60,198 bases of DNA from an uncultured Acetatifactor sp. (GCA_910589035.1 CAJUSI010000061.1:1-60198), one strand, 5' to 3'; counted from the first letter of the stretch, positions 50,593 through 59,880 are shown. The notes: generated by a model from the letters alone, not told the origin. Program-made: numbers and translations.

Positions 50593-51099
50593 TTATAACT
50601 GTGTTTTCAATAGCTCAATTATCCGGTCAATCCGGTCTACATAAGGAATGAGCTTATTGACATCAACCGGAAGTACCGTCATAACTCGCTGTAAAAGCTG
50701 TATGAGTTTTTCACAATCATTTAACGCTTTTCGTCTAAAGGCTTTTCGTCTAAAGGCTTTTCTTCTTTCTCCCTTAGAGCGGTATGCGTCTGAAATGTTA
50801 TCTAGCAAGCTTTCAAGTCTGGTAAGTATATGCTGCCGATAATGGTTAATCAGCCAGCCGGAGTATTCCCGTAAGGTTGCGGCAGCTTCGAGCTGGTCCA
50901 TTCTTAAAAATGCTTCTTCCATATAAGGAAAAGCCGCGATAACCGCAGCTTTTTCTGTACTGGAAATGGCCAGCTCTTTCTTTTTCGTTTTAATGCCAAA
51001 ATTCCGCAGTAAAAGCTGAGTCATATCTTTGTAAAGGTCGTTGGCCTGATGATAATATTCGAGTTCTGACAGGTCCCGGTTAATGACAAGTACGCTCAT
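50593..51099 (-). CDS. avd: Avd-like accessory variability determinant
   Basis: 168 residues, nearly all helical and basic at one end, consistent with the four-helix barrel of Avd, which binds the reverse transcriptase and TR RNA. It sits between the variable gene and the TR as in BPP-1. A basic patch ERRKAFRRKAFRRKALN is encoded by a tandem 15-bp duplication at 50726-50766. The assignment rests on position, size and helical pattern; no sequence search was possible. Its 3' end is 25 bases from the TR. Confidence 0.82.
   Translation of the reverse strand: MSVLVINRDLSELEYYHQANDLYKDMTQLLLRNFGIKTKKKELAISSTEKAAVIAAFPYMEEAFLRMDQLEAAATLREYSGWLINHYRQHILTRLESLLDNISDAYRSKGERRKAFRRKAFRRKALNDCEKLIQLLQRVMTVLPVDVNKLIPYVDRIDRIIELLKTQL
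50726..50766 (-). repeat. 15-bp tandem duplication inside the avd-like gene
   Basis: About 2.7 copies of GCTTTTCGTCTAAAG (plus strand) in frame, giving repeated RRKAF units. Copy number would change the size of a basic patch by five residues per unit. Confidence 0.7.
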
Positions 51100-51129
51100 A
51101 ATAATCTCCTAATAAAAGTGCTAAATTTA

Positions 51130-51978
51130 TCAAACACAGAAGCCGGGGGCTACGCCAGTAGAAATGCTGGCACCGAGGTAGCTGGAGTAGCCGCTGCTAG
51201 TGACGTCACAAAAGTCGGTGGTATTCGCCGCGCGGGGAGACGCCAGCCACCAGGAGGCCCTTGAACCCTTCGCGCTCGAACCAAAGCCCAGGCCCTTGAT
51301 TCTGTATCTTGCTGAGAACTGATAGAGCGGAAGCGGTCTTGTTCCTCCGTCATAGCCGTCAGACCATACCAGCGAGCCATGTACTTCCGTTTCTGATAAC
51401 AGAAATAAGGTTCTGGAAGCCCAGGCCCACGTACCTTTGTTATTTTCCAGCCGACGAATAGAACGCATGATATTTTTCCACTCGGCGGGGAAGGTCGCAA
51501 GCACCGTTTCCAGGTAAGCCGGCATAGGGGAGCCTGCGTAGCCGCCCGTATTGTCATTGGTCGCTTTCATCTGTTTTGTAGTTGCCATACAGTCAACCGG
51601 CGTCATAATGACATGCGGAGCGGTAAGAGCGGCAGTATCTCCAAAATTGAGATAGGTATTAAAGCCCGAAATGACGTATCGCATTTTCTCATTTGTGGTG
51701 AGCGTAATGTCGAAATAGTCGCCTAAATCCAAGCCGGAGAAGTCGCCACTTTCCACTTTGCTCTTAAACTCCTGAGGCGTATAAATTTCCCCAAGGTTCT
51801 TGCCCTCGTAATTTGCCAGAGAGCGGGGGAGATACAGATTGTCGCCGCCGAGCATAGAAAACAGATCAGAAGCAAGCACTTTTCTTGTGCCATTTGCTGT
51901 TTCAATAGCGAGGACGTCTGTGTCTCTCGTAAGCCCCTGTAAGGGGCTCAGGTCGAAGAATGATTTCTTTCCCTGCAT
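51130..51978 (-). CDS. DGR target: variable C-type-lectin-fold tail protein 1
   Basis: 282 residues. The N-terminal part (PLQGLTRDTDVLAIETANGT, RKVLASDLF) is typical of phage tail-fibre-linked variable proteins; the middle has a DUF6273-like region (GDYFDITLTTNEKMRYVISG). The last 43 residues (RASWWLASPRAAN to GVAPGFCV) are the variable repeat. The protein would form the exchangeable receptor-binding tip of the tail, next to the baseplate/fibre gene 14 bases upstream. AAGGAGG precedes the ATG. Confidence 0.92.
   Translation of the reverse strand: MQGKKSFFDLSPLQGLTRDTDVLAIETANGTRKVLASDLFSMLGGDNLYLPRSLANYEGKNLGEIYTPQEFKSKVESGDFSGLDLGDYFDITLTTNEKMRYVISGFNTYLNFGDTAALTAPHVIMTPVDCMATTKQMKATNDNTGGYAGSPMPAYLETVLATFPAEWKNIMRSIRRLENNKGTWAWASRTLFLLSETEVHGSLVWSDGYDGGTRPLPLYQFSARYRIKGLGFGSSAKGSRASWWLASPRAANTTDFCDVTSSGYSSYLGASISTGVAPGFCV
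51134..51262 (-). repeat. DGR variable repeat 1 (VR1)
   Basis: 129 bp, gap-free alignment to the TR. By hand count 18 differences, 17 at TR adenines and one C-to-T at a codon third position (AAC to ACT). It ends at the stop codon of its gene. Confidence 0.93.
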
Positions 51979-51992
51979 GTTGTAAATCCTCC

Positions 51993-53519
51993 TTATGAAA
52001 GTTGTGTATAATGAAGCACGGGAGCGTGCTTACATTCAAATTTAACGTTTCGGCCGTTTGCCGTAAGAGTAACGCTTGTAGCGGCTTTTACAGGAATAAA
52101 ACGGCTTGTCTGCGTGTGGTAAATGTACAGCCCACAACAAGATTCTTTTTGGCTATGGTCAAGCATGATCTGGTAGGTTCCCTCTGACGGCAGCAGGATT
52201 TCAAATTTTTTCTTGTAGCCGTTGGTGAGTCCCAGGTCTCCGATAATTTCATATTGCTCACCGTTAAATACAAAATCATAGGTTCGGTCAAGGCAGAAGT
52301 ACCCGGCCGGTGCAGGCGCGTTTCGATAATAAATCGGATAGGCCCCAGAGCCATTGACATTTAATGTCGGCTGCTCTTTGATGGTTTCCTCATAGCCAGT
52401 AGCCCAAAGTTCATCACCCGTTGAAGTAATAAGAGTATCTCCGTCAGAATCAACAAGGGTATATATGGCGCCGCCAACAGCGATCAGCTCATTTCCTTCC
52501 GAGTCTGCTAACAAATTCCCTTCCGAGTCGGTAAGAGAAAATGCGGTGTCATTCAGTGCGGTAAACTTGACTCTGACGGTTGCGCCTTTAATCAAAAGGA
52601 AATTACCGCAAGTAACGATTTTTTCTGAAAGCTCAATACCCGTTTCACACTCTGCATATGCCGTAAGATATTGTGTAAGTGCGTCAATTTGATTTTGTAA
52701 ACTGCCGGCGGCGTCTTCGCCAAGCTGGTCTTTAATATGCTGGAACCACTCGAGAAAAGCAGCCTCGGCGCCGGTCTCAAATTTTTGTAAATTTGTAACG
52801 ATTTCTGCAAGCTGCGCATTTCCTGAATTTTGCAGAGCCGCAAGGTACGTATCGCCTGCTTGTCGTAAAGCGGCAATATAGGCTTCCAGGTCTTCTACAG
52901 CGGCACTGTATGAACCCTCACACCGAAGCACAAACTCTTTATAAAACTGAGTTAACTGCGCAAAAAAGACGCTTGTATCGAGGTGGTCAATAAGCTGTGT
53001 GACCGGACCGCAATAAGCGTCGTTGAATCTTGTGTCTGTAATATTTGCCTGCGATATAACGGACTGATTCGAGTTGATATAAATTGTCGCAAGGCAAAGC
53101 TCGTAATAGTCGCCGGAGTCAGGCTGTAAAATTTCTGGCTCTTTTGGATTTGCCGCTGGAGTACCGGTTTTTATCAGAAGTTCGCTTTTTCGTTCGGCGT
53201 AATTATTCCGAAGAATAACCATGTCTATTCTTTTGTAAGCGCTGACTGTTGGCGCGTCTTCAAGCGTCAGATAAGAAGGGTCTTTGTCATAAGCGAACCG
53301 GCCTTTGATAAAACCATAGCCGGGCTTGATCTGTACCGTCATACCCGTATGCGCCATTACCTGAAAGCAATCGGCGGGGTCTGCCAATACGCCGCTTGTA
53401 ATGAGTTTTGAAAAGAAGTCGGCCATAAAATCAGACGTTTTCGCCCGGTCAAATATCGGCATGCCTTCTTCGTCATATCCTGTAATCTCGCTATCGAAAT
53501 AGCCATATTCTAATGCCAT
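51993..53519 (-). CDS. Phage baseplate/tail-fibre protein
   Basis: 508 residues. The N-terminal 170 residues (EYGYFDSEITGYDEEGMPIF, RIDMVILRNNYAERKSELLI) match proteins that anchor fibres in gut-phage baseplates. A helical coiled region follows (about 175-275), then short repeated units SLTDSEGNLLADSEGNELIA and DSDGDTLITSTGDELWATGY, then a C-terminal beta domain. It sits between the Gp37-like protein and the DGR target and probably carries the latter. Overlaps the upstream gene by one base. Confidence 0.78.
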   Translation of the reverse strand: MALEYGYFDSEITGYDEEGMPIFDRAKTSDFMADFFSKLITSGVLADPADCFQVMAHTGMTVQIKPGYGFIKGRFAYDKDPSYLTLEDAPTVSAYKRIDMVILRNNYAERKSELLIKTGTPAANPKEPEILQPDSGDYYELCLATIYINSNQSVISQANITDTRFNDAYCGPVTQLIDHLDTSVFFAQLTQFYKEFVLRCEGSYSAAVEDLEAYIAALRQAGDTYLAALQNSGNAQLAEIVTNLQKFETGAEAAFLEWFQHIKDQLGEDAAGSLQNQIDALTQYLTAYAECETGIELSEKIVTCGNFLLIKGATVRVKFTALNDTAFSLTDSEGNLLADSEGNELIAVGGAIYTLVDSDGDTLITSTGDELWATGYEETIKEQPTLNVNGSGAYPIYYRNAPAPAGYFCLDRTYDFVFNGEQYEIIGDLGLTNGYKKKFEILLPSEGTYQIMLDHSQKESCCGLYIYHTQTSRFIPVKAATSVTLTANGRNVKFECKHAPVLHYTQLS

Positions 53520-54616
53520 TATGCTGCCTCCCTTTTTATTAACTGTTTGACGGTAGTTATGCCTTCATTGCCGAATGTTACGATTAACTCTATAGAGCCG
53601 CCTTCGTAAGTTTCCATAATTTCCGTAATACGCTGCGCTGTCTCTATGCCGATTTCCGTATTGATATATGTGCAGTAGTCGCCAAGGTCATAATCTTTTT
53701 TATATTCAAGATTAGCGTGAGAATCTACGGAACTTGTAACGGTTTCTACTTTTTGATACTCAATCAGCTTTTCTTTGCCCCTTTGTACAAGAAGGGCTCT
53801 GTATTGTGCAGCAGATAATTTGTTGCCGTTTCCGTCGTCCGATTGAAGGTCTCTGGCGTCTACAAATATTTCCCGGCGTTCTTCTGATTTATCAGATCGC
53901 AAATCAACCTCGACAATAACCCTGGCGTTGCCTTCGCCTTCTCCGGCAACATAGGCGAAATTTTTATAGCTGCTGGAATCGCGGTTATAAATAGCGTCCC
54001 GAATGTTGTAAAAGGAATTGGAGAAAATCGCCCAGCTATTTTTTGTCTGACTGTCTCGCCGGTCTTTTCCTTCCCATACCTCAAATGCCAGATCATTTGT
54101 CTGGTAATCATACCGTACCCGGTGACTGATATTTTCAGCATTGCCGAGAGCATATAGCTTTGCGCTTAAATCGTCTCCGAGCGTCTGCATATTGACAGTT
54201 GGCTTTAAGCCATTAGTGACGCCAAGCCTTAAATGCTTGATAATTCGGCCTGGGTCTTTTGGCGATATGGCAAATTTTGTTACGAGATTTCGCATTGCCA
54301 ATTCTAAAGAGCCGGAGAGAGCCGTGCTTTCGCTAATAACGCGATTTTGTAAAAGGCATTCGGCAAAATTGCCTTTTGCAAATATTTCACGTGAGCCCGA
54401 ATCGTCCTGAGCATAATTTACTTCATCAATAACGCCAAGTTCTTCGGCGTCATTGCGATACAGGTAGCAGCCTTTACTTAATAGCGGAAAATATTCTTTT
54501 GTTGTATATAATTCAAAAGCACCCAACTTTTGGTAGCGCCTTATCCAAATAAGAGTTCGGAAAAGAGGTATCGCACCGAGGGTCTCAAAATCTTCATCAA
54601 GCACAATCAGTCTCAT
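53519..54616 (-). CDS. Siphovirus ReqiPepy6 Gp37-like tail protein
   Basis: 365 residues. The start MRLIVLDEDFETLGAIPLFR with RTLIWIRRYQKLGAFELYTT, and the C-terminal KKDYDLGDYCTYINTEIGIE, are characteristic of Gp37-like tail proteins, which form part of the tail tip hub (gp27-like fold). Encoded between Dit and the fibre protein, with one base separating it from Dit. Confidence 0.85.
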   Translation of the reverse strand: MRLIVLDEDFETLGAIPLFRTLIWIRRYQKLGAFELYTTKEYFPLLSKGCYLYRNDAEELGVIDEVNYAQDDSGSREIFAKGNFAECLLQNRVISESTALSGSLELAMRNLVTKFAISPKDPGRIIKHLRLGVTNGLKPTVNMQTLGDDLSAKLYALGNAENISHRVRYDYQTNDLAFEVWEGKDRRDSQTKNSWAIFSNSFYNIRDAIYNRDSSSYKNFAYVAGEGEGNARVIVEVDLRSDKSEERREIFVDARDLQSDDGNGNKLSAAQYRALLVQRGKEKLIEYQKVETVTSSVDSHANLEYKKDYDLGDYCTYINTEIGIETAQRITEIMETYEGGSIELIVTFGNEGITTVKQLIKREAA

Positions 54617-54617
54617 A

Positions 54618-55538
54618 TCACACCCCCAAATACAACGGCGTATAATAGAGCACTACGTCAAGGTTCGTATAGTTTTCGTCCGCGTCATATTCCAGATAGT
54701 TCTCGCCGACTTCCAGCTTAAAAGGTTCTGAAAGCCGGTCGATTTTTTGGTACGAGTTTACGCCGTTTAACTCGATAATCTGGTTTCGGTCGCTGGTATC
54801 GATCAAAAGGGTATCGCCTTTTTGGAGATGGACTTTTACGCGGATAAACTGCCCGGTTCCCTGGTGTAAAATTTTAGGATTCAGTACCGGACCTCTGGCT
54901 GCTATAAACTTAATTTGCAAGCCGCATGGAACGTCACCGTCGTTCATCAGAAGTACGTTTTTATTCAGCGTTCTATAGCCGGAAGTGTGTCCCGCAAGAG
55001 TCAGCCCTTTATAGGGGTCTGGCGTATTATAAACTTTCTTTTTCAGGACGCACCAAGGGAAAGCAAATAGCGGCGTAAAATCTGCCATATTTCGGCCAAA
55101 GTTATCCATGTTTTTAAGGAACGGGTCCGGGCATATTAAATCAACGGCGATAGCAAGCCGGTTATAGATATTTGCTTTGGCTACGAATGTCCAGCCTTCA
55201 AGCTCATACTCAATATTTCTTTCTGTGCCGCTATGGTTTGCCGTTAATTTGCCGGTATATTTTGGATTGAAAAATTTTATAATTCTTTGCCGATTTTCAC
55301 GGTTATTTGTATCGTCTCTTAGGGTTGCCTCAATATGGACGGGACGGCTTTTAATCCGTTTCCCGTCCAATGTTGACCCATCCACAAGGGCATTATCAGT
55401 AGTGCTGATTTCGAGTTCGGACGCTTCCAGCCCGGAAATGGCGGTTATACCAAATTCCAGTTTTTGCCTGGACTCATTCATGCCGAACTGTAATTTATTG
55501 CCATTGCATTCAAGAGTTATTTGTATAAAATCCGCCAT
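54618..55538 (-). CDS. Distal tail protein (Dit)-like
   Basis: 306 residues. The N-terminus includes GMNESRQKLEFGITAISGLE and DGSTLDGKRIKSRPVHIEAT; the C-terminal half is a beta-sandwich-like stretch (GDTLLIDTSDRNQIIELNGV). Position between tape measure and Gp37-like genes supports Dit, the hexameric ring joining tail tube to baseplate. Begins directly after the tape measure stop codon. Confidence 0.85.
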   Translation of the reverse strand: MADFIQITLECNGNKLQFGMNESRQKLEFGITAISGLEASELEISTTDNALVDGSTLDGKRIKSRPVHIEATLRDDTNNRENRQRIIKFFNPKYTGKLTANHSGTERNIEYELEGWTFVAKANIYNRLAIAVDLICPDPFLKNMDNFGRNMADFTPLFAFPWCVLKKKVYNTPDPYKGLTLAGHTSGYRTLNKNVLLMNDGDVPCGLQIKFIAARGPVLNPKILHQGTGQFIRVKVHLQKGDTLLIDTSDRNQIIELNGVNSYQKIDRLSEPFKLEVGENYLEYDADENYTNLDVVLYYTPLYLGV

Positions 55539-58500
55539 CTACTTCACATCCTTTAATATTTTTCTTGCTGCTTCCCGGTTAGCTTTGCTGACCTCGCTTG
55601 GCGTTGCTACCGGCACATGATAGTTGTTTGTCTGCTCAAATTTTTCTTCCACATATGTAGTTGGTGGCTTCGGTGACTCTATATCAGCCTTATGCGCCGC
55701 TTTGGCTTTAGCTTCTACAGAAATTTTACCGGTTTCAAGATTTACGGTTTCCTGCATTTTTCTGGTAAGCCCTTTAAGCTCGCCCTTTACCTGTTTTTCA
55801 AGGCCGGGGTAGGATTCGTCAAAGCCCTCGCCAATTCCGGGAGGAATCCAGCGGCCGACTTCATCAGCGAATACCTTAGATGGTGAGTTAATATCCAAAG
55901 CGTCCTTAGCAGCCTCAAACAAGCTGTTAGCTAAGCTCTTAACCTTATCAGTTAGCCAACTCCAACCGGAAGAAATACCATTCCAAATACCGGTTACAAT
56001 GTTACTGCCGATAGTAGCCATCTGACTTGGCAAGCCGCTTAAACCGTTTACAATATTATTTACAAATCCCTGCGCGGCCGAAGATGCTTTTGACGCCAAA
56101 TCGGCTGCAAACTGCGTTACTTTGGTAATGGTATTAACAAGGTGCGTCCAGACTTTACCCGGAAGCTGTGAAAACCATTCCGTAACTTTGTTGATTGCGT
56201 TTTGCGCTGCGGTACTTGCCGCTGAAAGCAGGTTAGCCCCCCATTGCGTTATTTTGCTGACTACCGTTACTAAATGCGTCCACACCTTGCCCGGGAGCTG
56301 CGAGAACCACTCTGTAACCTTATTGATTGTGTTCTGTGCTGCTGTAGAAGCGGCCGAGAGCATATTTGCTCCCCATTGCGTTACTTTAGTTAAGACTGTT
56401 ACAAGGTGGGTCCAGATTTTACCAGGTAATTGTGAAAACCACTCTGTAACTTTGTTGATCGTACTGCTGGCCGCTGTACTTGCTGTGGAAAGCATATTTG
56501 CTCCCCACTGAGTAACTTTAGTTACGACATTTACAAGGTGCGTCCATACCTGACCGGCAAGTTGCGAAAAGCCCTGTACAACGCTATTTACGGCGTTTGT
56601 CGCAATCTCGGTCATGCTCTGCATCATATTAGCGCCCCAGGTAATAATCTGGTTCAGTGTATCGGACAGGCATTGCATTGCCTGACCAGGCAGAGCAGCA
56701 AGGCCGTTAATCATGCCTTGCACCAAATAGTCGCCCTGTTCCTGCATAACAGTAGAAGGGCTATGAATACCAAAGAAGCTCTTGATTCCGTCAAGTATTC
56801 CGCCGCCGAGTTCGCAAGCTGCGTCAAATACAGCACCAATGCCGCCGACAAGGCCGTTTACGATACCGGCAATAATATCGGGTACCGCAGTAGCAAGGCC
56901 TGCGACAATATCAGGAATCGCGGTTATAATCTGCCAGAGTAAATCTTTTGCGGCTGTAAAAATCTGCGGTATGGCCTCACCGAGTCCGGTAGCGATTGCC
57001 GTGATTATCTGCGGCAAGTTTTCAGCTATGGCTACAACAATATCAGGTATTGCCTGAATGATCGCCATTAAAAGAGTGATAGCTGCTTGTAAAATCTGCG
57101 GTAGTGCAGTTGTCAGACCGTTTACAATCGCCGTAATAATTTGCGGCAAATTATCCGTTATCGCCTGTACGATAGTCGGTATGGCTTCGATCAAGCCATT
57201 CAGCATTTGCACTGCGGCGTCAATAATTTGCGGCAGCGAAGCTACAAGAAAATCCACTACCGAAGTAATGATATTCGGTAAAGCCTGTAAGAGCTTTTCA
57301 ATGATGATTGGTACTGCGTCAACGATTGCTTGGAATAACTGTACGGCACCTGCAAGTAAATCTGGCAAAGCCGAAATAAGGCCGTCAGTCAGTGCAGAAA
57401 CAATCTGAATCGCACAATCAATAATCGTCGGCAGATTTTCCACAAGCATTGTAGCAATCGTGGTAATAATGCTGATTGTCTGCTGCATGAGCATAGGCAG
57501 CATACCGGAAATACCGTCAGCCAGCGCCTGCACGATTTGAACGCCTGCGTCAATAATATCCGGCAGCCAATCAACAATACACTCTACAATATCCAGAATA
57601 CAGATTGAGGCTGCTTCGATAATCTGTGGCGCGCCTGCGGCTATACCACTCGCTAATTTACCAACCAAAACAATAGCGGTAGTCCATATTTCGTCTGCGC
57701 ATTCAAAAAGGGCTGTAACGAAAGTTGTAATAAGGCTTGCAACAGAATCTGCTAAACCAGGCGCGCCTTTTATGCTGTCACAAAAAGCGGAAATAAGACT
57801 AAGCGCAGCTTCGATAATCTGTGGTGCAAATTCGGCAACTTTCTGAACTATGTCAGCAAGAACCGTACCAACCGCTGTAACCATGCCGGAAAACCCGCCT
57901 TCGTTAAAGGCTTCCTGGAGCTGACCGACATACTCGTTTGCCTGCTTGACTACTTCTTTTAAGGGCGCGTCGAGACCCTTATAAATGGAGATTCCGAGGG
58001 ACTCCATAGCGGAACCTAAAAGCGTAATCTGACCTTTTAGGTTGTCATTCATAACGGCGGCCATTTCTTCGGCAGTACCGCTACAATTCCGTAATTCTTC
58101 TTCATATCCGGCGACGGTTTCCATACCTTCATTGAATATCAGGTTTAGACCGGATATGGCTTCATCTGTAAATACACTTTGCAGAGCTGCGGCTTTTTGG
58201 GCGTCGCCCATGCCGTCTGTTGCGGCTTCTACGTCGGTAAGAATGTCTGTTAGATCGCGGAAATTTCCTTCCGCATCCTGAACCGCAACAGTGGTTCCGT
58301 TAATCGAAACCGCGCCGTTATCCATTTGGGCGGTCAGGTCTCGCATAACTGCCCGGAGTTTAGTGCCGGCCGTGGAACCTTTTTCGCCTTGGTTCGCCAT
58401 TGCTTCCAAAAGAGAAGTAACGGTTTGTACGTCCTGGCCGGCTGCGTTCAGATTTGCCGCGCAGTTTTTATAAGCCTCTCCTAACTGTTCGGCGCTAGTG

Positions 58501-59012
58501 TTACTATTTGCCTGAGCGTAGGCCAACAGGTCCGCAAAATCAGCAGCGCTTATGGCCGAATTACTAAAAGCCGAAAGATAGTCAGTGACCATATCCGAGG
58601 CTTTCGCCAAGTCCATACCGGACGCAGCAGCGAGATTCAAAACGCCGCCTAATTCTTTAGCAGACTTTTCAGCGTCCCAGCCTGCGAGGGACATATATTT
58701 CAGGGCAGCCGCAGCTTCCGAAGCGCTGAATACTGTTGAGGCTCCGGCGTCGATTGCTGCTTGTTCAAGCATGTTAAACTCGTCACCAGTCGCGCCGGAT
58801 AATGCCTGAACTTCGGACATAGCGGCCTCAAATTCCATGCCGACTTTAACCGCGGCCGTGCCTATTCCGATTATCGCGGTGGATGCTGTAGCTATAACGG
58901 CGGTTGTGGCTTTCATGGCGCGGCCAGCAATCTTTGACATGCTGCTAAGCCCTGACTGAAAACTTTTTGTGTCGATACTGGTATCAAATTTCAGAGTGCC
59001 ATCATAAGCCAA
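55539..59012 (-). CDS. Phage tail tape measure protein
   Basis: 1157 residues. The N-terminal 330 residues form the conserved tape-measure core (AMSEVQALSGATGDEFNMLE, SLAGWDAEKSAKELGGVLNL). A long hydrophobic helical region follows (about 350-780) with repeats such as LPQIITAIVNGLTTALPQIL. Then come about five 44-residue repeats (TEWFSQLPGKIWTHLVTVLT). The TTG start at 59012 follows GAGGTGAG and gives LAYDGTLKFDTSID, the usual beginning; GTG at 59021 is less likely. Length sets tail length. Confidence 0.93.
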   Translation of the reverse strand: MAYDGTLKFDTSIDTKSFQSGLSSMSKIAGRAMKATTAVIATASTAIIGIGTAAVKVGMEFEAAMSEVQALSGATGDEFNMLEQAAIDAGASTVFSASEAAAALKYMSLAGWDAEKSAKELGGVLNLAAASGMDLAKASDMVTDYLSAFSNSAISAADFADLLAYAQANSNTSAEQLGEAYKNCAANLNAAGQDVQTVTSLLEAMANQGEKGSTAGTKLRAVMRDLTAQMDNGAVSINGTTVAVQDAEGNFRDLTDILTDVEAATDGMGDAQKAAALQSVFTDEAISGLNLIFNEGMETVAGYEEELRNCSGTAEEMAAVMNDNLKGQITLLGSAMESLGISIYKGLDAPLKEVVKQANEYVGQLQEAFNEGGFSGMVTAVGTVLADIVQKVAEFAPQIIEAALSLISAFCDSIKGAPGLADSVASLITTFVTALFECADEIWTTAIVLVGKLASGIAAGAPQIIEAASICILDIVECIVDWLPDIIDAGVQIVQALADGISGMLPMLMQQTISIITTIATMLVENLPTIIDCAIQIVSALTDGLISALPDLLAGAVQLFQAIVDAVPIIIEKLLQALPNIITSVVDFLVASLPQIIDAAVQMLNGLIEAIPTIVQAITDNLPQIITAIVNGLTTALPQILQAAITLLMAIIQAIPDIVVAIAENLPQIITAIATGLGEAIPQIFTAAKDLLWQIITAIPDIVAGLATAVPDIIAGIVNGLVGGIGAVFDAACELGGGILDGIKSFFGIHSPSTVMQEQGDYLVQGMINGLAALPGQAMQCLSDTLNQIITWGANMMQSMTEIATNAVNSVVQGFSQLAGQVWTHLVNVVTKVTQWGANMLSTASTAASSTINKVTEWFSQLPGKIWTHLVTVLTKVTQWGANMLSAASTAAQNTINKVTEWFSQLPGKVWTHLVTVVSKITQWGANLLSAASTAAQNAINKVTEWFSQLPGKVWTHLVNTITKVTQFAADLASKASSAAQGFVNNIVNGLSGLPSQMATIGSNIVTGIWNGISSGWSWLTDKVKSLANSLFEAAKDALDINSPSKVFADEVGRWIPPGIGEGFDESYPGLEKQVKGELKGLTRKMQETVNLETGKISVEAKAKAAHKADIESPKPPTTYVEEKFEQTNNYHVPVATPSEVSKANREAARKILKDVK
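56120..56580 (-). repeat. About five 132-bp imperfect tandem repeats in the tape measure gene
   Basis: Each codes for a WFSQLPGKIWTHLV/KVTQWGANML unit. Such repeats allow tape length to change by recombination. DNA copies differ at many third positions, so they are old. Confidence 0.75.
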
Positions 59013-59063
59013 AATCCTCACCTCTTTTCATAAAATGGCTGCGATTATCGGCTCATAATGGCA

Positions 59064-59231
59064 CTACTTAATCTGTTTCCCGTTGGTTATTTTTATTTCA
59101 AATATGGCTGTGCAATTTCTCCCTTTGCAGGCGGTAAATACGCCTTCACAATTTGCCTTTTCGTTGTAAAAAATAGGCATTTTATAATCACATTCGGGGC
59201 ATTGCACTTTCTTTTTCTTTTCCTTTTGCAA
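59064..59231 (-). CDS. Small zinc-finger protein, Com-like
   Basis: 55 residues from TTG at 59231 (GGAGG 6 bases upstream). VQCPECDYKMPIFYNEKANC and FTACKGRNC give several cysteines in a zinc-knuckle layout reminiscent of the Mu Com family. It lies between the Gp15-like gene and the tape measure. Function not known; Com binds mRNA in phage Mu. Confidence 0.6.
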   Translation of the reverse strand: MQKEKKKKVQCPECDYKMPIFYNEKANCEGVFTACKGRNCTAIFEIKITNGKQIK

Positions 59232-59244
59232 GTGCCGCCTCCTG

Positions 59245-59880
59245 TCATATCAGGCCCATAAGGTCGCCGCCGTTTAAGAGGGCCTGCGTAATAGCGTCAA
59301 TCCGTTCGCGTTCTTCTTGTGGTACAGGAAGCGCATGTACAGATTTCATACGGCGGTAAAATGCTTTCTGGCTCTTTGTCATGTCATTGTTGATTTTTAT
59401 GCTCCGGTAGCTCATGATTTTACAAAACTGGCAGTCTTCGTCAAGGGCCCTGAACATGGCTCTGAATTTCCACCAGTGAAGGTATTCAATATCCTGTAAG
59501 TCAATCCGGTATTGCGAGAGGAACGCCGAATAAATATAATCGTCGTCATGCTCAAAAGAGTAAATCCGCTCTACATAGTCGTCAGTCTCGGCCTCGTCGC
59601 TTTCATCGTCTTCGGCATTGGTTTTGTACTTTGGGACCTTTTGTTCTTTGCCAGCTTGATAAAACCATAAAAGAGCTTTTACGGCTTCATGAAGCAATCC
59701 TACGGGCGGAAGCTCAGGGTAAAAGAGCTTTACTGCTTTTATGGCTTTTTGATCTTCCGGTACTGACGCATCTTCCATCATAAGCTCAAAAAGAATGGAG
59801 ACGCGAAAATCCGTATTGATCGGATATTCAGCGCCTCCTAACTCTACATACTCCGGCAGCAGGTCAATCAGCATATTCAT
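59245..59880 (-). CDS. Gp15-like tail assembly protein
   Basis: 211 residues. LIDLLPEYVELGGAEYPINT, DFRVSILFELMMED and PELPPVGLLHEAVKALLWFY match the bacteriophage Gp15 family, found just before tape measure genes and thought to act as a tail assembly chaperone. Acidic linker EDDESDEAETDDY in the middle. Overlaps the upstream gene by one base. Confidence 0.85.
   Translation of the reverse strand: MNMLIDLLPEYVELGGAEYPINTDFRVSILFELMMEDASVPEDQKAIKAVKLFYPELPPVGLLHEAVKALLWFYQAGKEQKVPKYKTNAEDDESDEAETDDYVERIYSFEHDDDYIYSAFLSQYRIDLQDIEYLHWWKFRAMFRALDEDCQFCKIMSYRSIKINNDMTKSQKAFYRRMKSVHALPVPQEERERIDAITQALLNGGDLMGLI

Noticed and set aside
40868..51978. Similarity of the two lectin-fold genes as simple paralogy
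   Set aside because: Their N-terminal parts differ, and the near-identical stretch is limited to the TR-matched segment with changes confined to template adenines; plain duplication would not give this pattern.
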